This document shows, in pieces, positions 58,565 through 64,000 of a stretch of 64,000 bases of DNA. The first letter of the stretch is position 1; each line of letters begins with the position of its first letter. The DNA comes from Candidula unifasciata (Eukaryota; Mollusca; Gastropoda; Stylommatophora; Geomitridae), in the NCBI GenBank assembly GCA_905116865.2, contig CAJHNH020002535.1:248001-312000 (forward strand), written 5' to 3'. Both the position numbers and the translations under genes were made by a program. The notes beneath the pieces were generated by a model. It searched no databases and had not been told where the DNA came from. It saw only the letters and a list, made by a program, of their open reading frames with translations.

Positions 58565-58948
58565 CTACTGTGTCTTCTTCTTCTCTTCTACGATTACACG
58601 TACCGTTAACTGGTACTTCGACGGTTTTAATTCTTTCACAGTAGACGGAGTATCCATCCTGGTTCTAACAGCGACTAAAATTCTACGACCCGTTTTGTTA
58701 GTGATCCCATCTTCATTATCTGCGTCGTAGTTTTCTGAGAATAAATCTACCTTTATGTTACTAACTACAAACGGTAATGTATTTATTCCTTCACCTTCTT
58801 CTTTTGTAAGCATCACCTGTGTATAAGACGATTCTTGCTGGTTTGTTTCTTTATATGTCCCTACCCTCTCTACTTTACTATGTGTGCTTTTGCTATCTAG
58901 TCTTTTTACTTCTACCGCGTTTGATTCCCATAACCATTCCACTGCCAA
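58565..58948 (-). CDS. LTR-element ORF, hypothetical, overlapping the previous ORF in the +1 frame
   Basis: A 127-codon open frame without an ATG at its start (first codon TTG). It overlaps the end of the ORF at 58893-59780 by about 55 bases in the +1 frame, so it could be read by frameshifting or could be the result of an indel. The sequence is mixed and charged, with INTLPFVVSNIKVDLFSENY in the middle and RRILVAVRTRMDTPSTVKEL later. No catalytic motif of retroelement enzymes is visible and the family is not recognised. Confidence 0.42.
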   Translation of the reverse strand: MAVEWLWESNAVEVKRLDSKSTHSKVERVGTYKETNQQESSYTQVMLTKEEGEGINTLPFVVSNIKVDLFSENYDADNEDGITNKTGRRILVAVRTRMDTPSTVKELKPSKYQLTVRVIVEEKKKTQ

Positions 58949-59780
58949 ACAACCCTCTTTTATCTTCTTCTTGTTCCGACTTAACTTTAGTCGGTGTTAA
59001 CTCCTTATGTGTCTCTATGTTCCCTTTTTCTTTAAAGTATTGACCGTGTGTCCCGTTTACAGTTACAGCATTTACCTCGTTAATGTAGATTTTATTAAGC
59101 CGTTTCATGGGATTCCTCTCTTTTAACCCTCCTAGCCTGTGTTCACTACTTTTTAAGGGGTACGACCTACTTCTAGAAATACTGCTTAATGCCTGGAAAT
59201 CGTTCCGCCGCTCATATGAACCGTCTTTCCTTCTAACTTTCTCTCTGGGTATCTCCCATTGAGACCTATATTTAGTTAACACTCTGTTTTTTAACATTTC
59301 TTTTAATCTCTTTGTCTCATCATTAGCAGCGCACATGTTTTGGTTACCTGCCTGCCCCAATCTGTCACAGTGACTGACCGGATTATTTCCTAAGTTTTGT
59401 AATCTTATATTCTTATTATATCCTAATTTGCTTAACCTGTCTCCTTTGAATCTGTTAGCTTGATTATGCGTTATACCGTGGGCCCTGTAATCTTGATTAG
59501 TGCTCATCATGCGAAATCTGGTATCTGGATTACATAACCTAACTCGACCTCTGTTTTTCTCAGGGATATCTACTACTCTATACATGTTCTGATATCTGTT
59601 ACCATAACTATGCCACCGCTCCTGTGCTCTGATATTTCTATTATTTTCTAACTTTCGTAATCTGTCGGCTCTATTGAAATTTATAATATGCCCTCGTTCA
59701 TTCCGTATTTGTGACCTCAGTTGACCCTGGTTGTCATATGACGATTTCGTACTTTGTGGTCTGTAACTCTGTTCATCTAT
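58893..59780 (-). CDS. LTR-element ORF, long Arg/Asn-rich basic protein, hypothetical (Gag-like?)
   Basis: The frame is open for about 295 codons from a TAG at 59783 to the stop at 58893; the first ATG is at 59585. It is strongly basic. A motif recurs twice about 65-70 residues apart: FNRADRLRKLENNRNIRAQ and later RFKGDRLSKLGYNKNIRLQ, an internal repeat. A Cys/His patch (SHCDRLGQAGNQNMC) is present but does not fit the CCHC knuckle spacing. Its place directly after the first ORF, near the 5' end of the minus-strand element, and its basic nature suggest a nucleic-acid-binding Gag-like protein, but I recognise no capsid domain. Accessory or novel cargo is the alternative. Confidence 0.5.
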   Translation of the reverse strand: MDEQSYRPQSTKSSYDNQGQLRSQIRNERGHIINFNRADRLRKLENNRNIRAQERWHSYGNRYQNMYRVVDIPEKNRGRVRLCNPDTRFRMMSTNQDYRAHGITHNQANRFKGDRLSKLGYNKNIRLQNLGNNPVSHCDRLGQAGNQNMCAANDETKRLKEMLKNRVLTKYRSQWEIPREKVRRKDGSYERRNDFQALSSISRSRSYPLKSSEHRLGGLKERNPMKRLNKIYINEVNAVTVNGTHGQYFKEKGNIETHKELTPTKVKSEQEEDKRGLFGSGMVMGIKRGRSKKTR

Positions 59781-60042
59781 CTATAAGATAGTGTAATCTC
59801 CCGTTAGCATAATTTCGCCTATCTGGGAAACCGGACAGTCGATTAACCTCGACGTTACTTCTAGTGACTTTTGCTTTGTTATAACTTCTTTCTCTCTGTC
59901 TCTGTCTACGACTAGCTACTGTTGACCAATGCTGAGCCGTTTTTTGTTCTATAAAAAATGTAATACGGAGTTTTCTACCTAACTGTGCTACTTCATTAAA
60001 AACTCTGCTAAACTGTGCTGCCACTGTTCCTTGGTGGACCAT
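59773..60042 (-). CDS. LTR-element first ORF, hypothetical
   Basis: An 89-codon ORF with a clear ATG at 60042, the first ORF downstream of the putative primer binding site. The N-terminal half looks folded (QFSRVFNEVAQLGRKLRITF), the second half is Arg-rich (ASRRQRQRERSYNKAK). Its end runs straight into the next frame: the stop at 59773-59775 lies where the +1 frame is open in both directions, so a single-base change or a programmed +1 shift would join the two. Not recognised. Confidence 0.45.
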   Translation of the reverse strand: MVHQGTVAAQFSRVFNEVAQLGRKLRITFFIEQKTAQHWSTVASRRQRQRERSYNKAKVTRSNVEVNRLSGFPDRRNYANGRLHYLIDR

Positions 60043-60355
60043 TTTAAAAAACCTGGGAAATTATCTAATGTAAACTAAAATAAAATGTTTTAAAAAACAT
60101 GTTCTCAAATTACCTTGTTGAGTGTGGTCTCTCTTGATACAAAACAGATTTATCTTTTCACAACACAACGCAGATAACACTGTGATTAACATCGGCACTG
60201 ACCTGGAAGTATTGTCTAAGTTTAGGAAGAAAGGTAGGGAAGGATAGAAAGGGTTTTCCCTACACCATTGTAATTAAAAACCACAATATATTTTACTAAT
60301 TACTGTTATTGTCCACTGTTCTTTATAATCGCGTTTATTTTGCAGTTCCTTTTTG

Positions 60356-60672
60356 TAGAATCGGACAGCTCACAGTTCTTATATTCCTAGAGTCGGACTT
60401 AGCTCTCAGTTCTTATATTCCTAGAATCGGACAGCTCACAGTTCTTATATTCCTAGAATCGGACAGGTCACAGTTGTTATATTTTTAGAATCGGACAGCT
60501 CACAGTTCTTATATTCCTAGAGTCGAACTTAGCTCTCAGTTCTTATATTCCTAGAATCGGACAGCTCACAGTTCTTATATTCCTAGAATCGGACAGCTCT
60601 CAGTTCTTATATTCCTAGAATCGGACAGCTCACAGTTCTTATATTCCTAGAATCGGACAGGTCACAGTTGTT
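60356..60672. repeat. Tandem repeat in the leader of the LTR element, unit 32-34 bp, about 10 copies
   Basis: Copies of gaatcggacagctcacagtt plus cttatattccta. A dimer or trimer pattern exists with gagtcggacttagctctcag and ggtcacagttg variants. The array lies between the primer binding site and the first ORF. Confidence 0.92.
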
Positions 60673-61000
60673 GACTTTCACACAGTCTTCCAAGTGTGTA
60701 AAGTTTTTGAAAGTATATGTTATGGATCCAGGCTAGAACGGGCTCATCTCCCCGGATTCTAGTGTAGTCGGTTCGTGTTGTAACCTCAAATGGGATATCA
60801 TCTTATCCGGATTGAGTCATTTAATGGTGGTGCAGACTGTTGGTCTGGTTCACTTCTCTCTTTTCCGATGAAGGTTTTTTTGATTTTTTTCCTCAGCAGG
60901 TACTATCATAAACGTGCTTTTAGTTTACCTTTTATTGCCGTTGTTTATTTTTATGTTGTAACAGCAGTCTTGTTTTGTTTTAGAGATGTCGAGGTATAAG

Positions 61001-61018
61001 AGACTGGTCAGGGCGCCA
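61001..61018 (-). promoter_or_regulatory. Putative primer binding site of the LTR element
   Basis: On the minus strand the sequence TGGCGCCCTGACCAGTCT begins 14 bases after the LTR end. TGG plus GCGCC fits pairing to the CCA-terminated 3' end of a tRNA. I cannot name the tRNA from memory with certainty. Confidence 0.5.
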
Positions 61019-61032
61019 AATATCCTCACACT

Positions 61033-61775
61033 TGTGACACAGTTGTGTCTTCACATCCCTCAAGTATGGATGTGCCTAATTCGGACATAGTTTGTTATGG
61101 ATAAAGTTCGTAGCTTTCTTGAATCGTACTCAACAACAAGGCCAGTGATGTAACAAACACAGGAGTTTGTTTATTAACAATATAGTCAAGTCAAGCAGTA
61201 CTAATATATTTCATTTATGCAACAGTATAACATTGTAGTATCTTATTGTTGGCTGTTCACATATCTCACGAAAAGTTCTTTAATCACTCTTCTAGCAAAG
61301 CAAAGCCATAGTTTCATATATCTCCCTACGAAGTTTTCTCCACTGCTCTCTCAAGCCGCTCGCCCTGACTGTCCCCCTCTCTCTCTTTCTCGTCCTCATT
61401 CCCACGCTTCCTACTCTCTCCGCGTGGGTTCTCAATCACCCCTCTTCCCCTTCATCCACCATGTTATTATCTTCAGTTGGACACGTGCATCGCGTTGCTC
61501 TCGGGCACTAGTCGACCTTCTTCTCGTACGTTTTCATTCTTCACTGTTAGATGTCATGGCTTTACCATAACAGCATTCAATTCAACTCTGGTCACAGTGC
61601 AGATGTTCCTACGTACTTTCCCAAAGATTATTATTTTTCTGTGTGGCCTGTCTGGCCAACGTTCTAATCACTGATTTCTGTCAAGCCACCCAGTGATGGA
61701 TTAGCATGCCTTGATGGTGGTCTAAAATGTATGCATTCTTCATTTAACCCCCCTCTCAGCCTTCCTTTCACTTCA
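61033..61775 (-). repeat. LTR, right copy (5' LTR of a minus-strand element), 743 bp
   Basis: Full-length LTR from TGTGACACAG to TTTCACTTCA on the plus strand. The outer limit is set by the AAAG target duplication and by the LINE sequence that resumes right after it. The inner 508 bases match the left LTR; the outer 235 bases are unique to this copy. Confidence 0.85.
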
Positions 61776-61779
61776 AAAG

Positions 61780-61873
61780 AAGTGGTTTGGGTTTCTTAAA
61801 AAAAGTTAACGGTCAACGTTTAAGAATGGAGGTGAAGACAGTCACTGCAGCTTTCTGCTGGTTAGAGAACACG

Positions 61874-61945
<72 letters not shown>

Positions 61946-62402
61946 CATGATTGTAACTGACTCAGAAAGCATGCTGAGGAAGATCAGAACAAGTGTGCTT
62001 CGTGTAGAGTGGCATGCTTCACTGCGGAGGACACGGGTGAGAATTATTGTCTGGATTATTTCACCGGAAGACGCTAGTGTGTTGAGAAAGGAACAGACGG
62101 TCAGCCTGGCCGGCTCTGCACAACTTGGTGGAATACTGATGCATGATAAGGCAGACTTGGTAAGTGCCTTGTGGGAGAGCGTGTACAGCTCGGAGGAGCA
62201 GATTGATCACCACAGACTAGTGAGATTGATACAGCGGGGAGTGACGAGAGGTTCTGGCAGGTGCTCGAGGCTCAGAGGAAAGGCAAGATGGACGTTTAAT
62301 TTGAATGCTACTGGCACCATTAGTATCCGGACTCCTCACTGGCTGCTGAGGATGGGAATGGGGCGCCTATAGGAATGCCCCGAGTGCTGTGGTGATGGTT
62401 CT
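61780..62402 (+). mobile_element. LINE fragment, right half: RNase H domain and C-terminal Zn-like motif
   Basis: Continues the LINE of 55665-56305 after the LTR element. SGLGFLKKVNGQR and MEVKTVTAA are followed, past a (CA)n expansion, by VTDSESMLRKIRTSVLRVEW (RNase H, with the conserved VTDS Asp). The H-x-x-x-N-x-x-AD part is degraded to ISPEDASVLRKEQTVSLAGS. Then ALWESVYSSEEQIDHHRLVR, GRCSRLRGKARWTFNLNATG and, after a frameshift, CPECCDGDS, a truncated cysteine motif. The mix matches the C-terminal half of I/Jockey/R1-type LINE ORF2. It is inactive. Confidence 0.87.
61872..61943. repeat. (CA)n microsatellite inside the LINE RNase H region
   Basis: About 35 CA dinucleotides that interrupt the LINE coding sequence between AAFCWLE and the VTDS motif. 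Confidence 0.95.
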
Positions 62403-62519
62403 TGATACAAATCAACTCAGCTTAACGCCCCTAAGCAAGACAATATACAGTCCCCACTGGCCAGCCTAGGATGACCTCCAACTGACCGCGACTTGTTGCT
62501 TCCTGAAGCAAGAACCTGT
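62403..62519 (+). repeat. Dispersed motif shared with 55610-55690
   Basis: The stretch with cactggccagcctaggatga and cctccaactgaccgcgactt matches caccactagacagcccggga and gtcctcccactgacggcaac at 55610-55690. It also resembles the 33-bp array unit that follows. It is an interspersed element of unknown class. Confidence 0.6.
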
Positions 62520-62870
62520 GCAATTACCACTGGTCAGTCCGAGAGGAGCTATACAATTACCACTGGTCAGTCCGAGATGAACTATACAATCACCACTGGT
62601 CAGTCCGAGATGAACTATACAATCACCAGTGGTCAGTCCGGGATGAGCTATACAATCACCAGTGGTCAGTCCGGGATGAGCTATACAATCACCAGTGGTC
62701 AGTCCGGGATGAGCTATACAATCACCAGTGGTCAGTCCGGGATGAGCTATACAATCACCAGTGGTCAGTCCGGGATGAGCTATACAATCATCAGTGGTCA
62801 GCCCGAAGTGACCTCTAACTGACGGCAATTTGTTGCTCCCTGAAGCATATACAACAACCGCCCCGAGCCA
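62520..62870. repeat. Minisatellite, 33-bp unit, about 9 copies, expanded from the dispersed motif
   Basis: Copies of cagtggtcagtccgggatga plus gctatacaatcac. The last copy returns to the parent motif (cagcccgaagtgacctctaa ... ttgctccctgaagc), so the array is an internal expansion of that element. Confidence 0.92.
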
Positions 62871-63507
62871 GATTTTCTAACTACAGTGTTAATGACAACG
62901 AAACATCGTTAACATGAACTTTTAAAGACAACCACCGGTTAACATGAACACAATATTGGCCCTAGCAGTCATATATTATCTATAATACATCATTTAGTCC
63001 CCAGATAATACATATTTTTAACACGAACTCTTGACGATTCGGTAAATTGAATTTTTATTAATGAGATTCCCCCACCCCGCTACACAAACTGTAAAGTATT
63101 ATTCATCCTACATAAAGTTGGAAGTTCAGACTTACTTCGGCTTTCATCGCATCAATTCACCCTTTACTGGAGCTTCTCATTCACATTATTATTTATTGTT
63201 TCCCGTTTTAGAGGCATCATAATTATCTAGATTTTATCGCTAGATTTATTTTCGGATGAAACTGTCAACCCCAGGCCCACCATGCATTTGATTGGCCTCT
63301 TACGTCATTCATGACAGGGTGTGGTGTTAATATTGTCTGTTTTGCCTTGGGTTCCCGGTAACAATTTCTTGGCTTGATTTTAACTGTCGAGCGTACTTGT
63401 AAGGGCGGGGGTCAGAAGGACACTTACAACTACTAGACCTGAGATTCTATTGTTTCAACCAGATTTGTTTTTACCTTGCCTGTATAGCAGACACATAGTC
63501 CTGGAAA
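62871..63507. other. Unique AT-rich spacer; no gene seen
   Basis: No array, retroelement or convincing frame. The end merges into degenerate units of the 19-bp array. Confidence 0.5.
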
Positions 63508-64000
63508 CTTACCTATTGATTGATGAGTCACCTTTTGATTGATGAGTTACCTATTGATTCATGAGTTACCTATCGATTCATGAGTTACCTATTGATTCAC
63601 GAGTTACCTATTGATTGATGAGTCACCTTTTGATTGATGAGTTACCTATTGATTCATGAGTTACCTATCGATTCATTAGTTACCTATTGATTCACGAGTT
63701 ACCTATTGATTGACGAGTTACCTATTGATTGATGAGTTACCTATTGATTGATGAGTCACCTATTGATTGATGAGTCACCTATTGATTGACGAGTTACCTA
63801 TTGATTGATGAGTTACCTATTGATTGATGAGTCACCTATTGATTGATGAGTCACCTATTGATTGATGAGTTACCTATTGATTGATGAGTTACCTATTGAT
63901 TGATGAGTTACCTATTGATTCATGAGTTACCTATTGATTGATGAGTTACCTATTGATTGATGAGTTACCTATTGATTGATGAGTTACCTATTGATTGATG
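63508..64000. repeat. Minisatellite, 19-bp unit, about 26 copies, runs off the right edge
   Basis: Copies of tacctattgattgatgagt with gattcatg, gattgacg, cgattcat and gagtcacc variants. A block (gagtcaccttttgattgatg ... gattcacg) at 63528-63604 is repeated at 63621-63697. Confidence 0.95.

Larger units (their letters stand above)
56306..61775 (-). mobile_element. LTR retrotransposon (non-autonomous or decayed) inserted in a LINE
   Basis: Two direct repeats (56306-56847 and 61033-61775) enclose a 4.2-kb internal region. The element starts TG and ends CA on the plus strand and is flanked by AAAG at 56302-56305 and 61776-61779, a 4-bp target duplication. Both flanks belong to the same LINE RNase H region, which gives an independent check of the borders. 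On the minus strand a primer-binding-site-like TGGCGCCCTGACC lies 14 bases inside the right LTR, giving the orientation. Internal open frames are all on the minus strand. I see no protease, YxDD reverse transcriptase or integrase HHCC/DDE motif, so it cannot move by itself unless these were lost. Family unknown; 4-bp duplication and TGGCGCC are compatible with Gypsy-like elements. Confidence 0.85.

Overview
The window looks like repeat-rich nuclear DNA from an animal. There are no operons, ribosome binding sites or dense coding blocks. I see one clear conserved exon, at least eight decayed pieces of non-LTR retrotransposon (LINE) reverse transcriptase or RNase H, tRNA-derived SINE-like repeats, two LTR-type or TG...CA-type insertions, and more than thirty tandem arrays. 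The arrays cover clearly more than half of the sequence. The retroelement mixture would fit a lophotrochozoan such as a gastropod mollusc, but that is an inference and the sequence alone does not fix the species.

Layout. 1-0.56 kb, minus strand: the start of an ankyrin-repeat protein with a protein phosphatase 1 docking motif, running off the left edge. 1.78-1.98 kb, minus strand: a possible terminal exon behind a good 3' splice site. 2.05-11.7 kb: almost continuous minisatellites (units 14, 51, 54, 19/38, 35 and 64 bp) with one LINE tail at 8 kb. 11.7-19.3 kb: a dispersed repeat pair, arrays of 40, 41, 30, 41 and 34 bp, and a minus-strand LINE fragment with an in-frame 36-bp expansion inside it. 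20-28.6 kb: more arrays, two LINE fragments and long TC- and TG-rich tracts. 28.6-35 kb: AT palindromes, an inverted SINE pair, and arrays of 32, 37, 18 and 43 bp. 35.5-40 kb: one 50-bp array split by a 2.36-kb insertion with a 5-bp target duplication. 40-45.9 kb: mostly unique DNA with a SINE and a LINE tail. 45.9-55.5 kb: back-to-back minisatellites (27, 18, 18, 35, 35, 34, 27, 27 and 19 bp) and a composite tetranucleotide tract. 55.6-62.4 kb: a LINE interrupted inside its RNase H region by a 5.5-kb LTR element. 62.5-64 kb: arrays of 33 and 19 bp, the last running off the right edge.

The long open frames through the arrays are not treated as genes. They exist because many units (51, 54, 36, 30, 27, 18, 15 bp) are multiples of three and happen to lack stops, often on several frames or both strands.

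The most interesting objects are the nested LTR element (56306-61775), whose internal region has open frames I cannot assign to gag, pol or a known env, and the 2362-bp TG...CA insertion in the 50-bp array. The tandem arrays themselves record block duplications, dimerisation and subfamily switching. Boundaries of arrays are read by eye and are good to roughly 10-20 bases.
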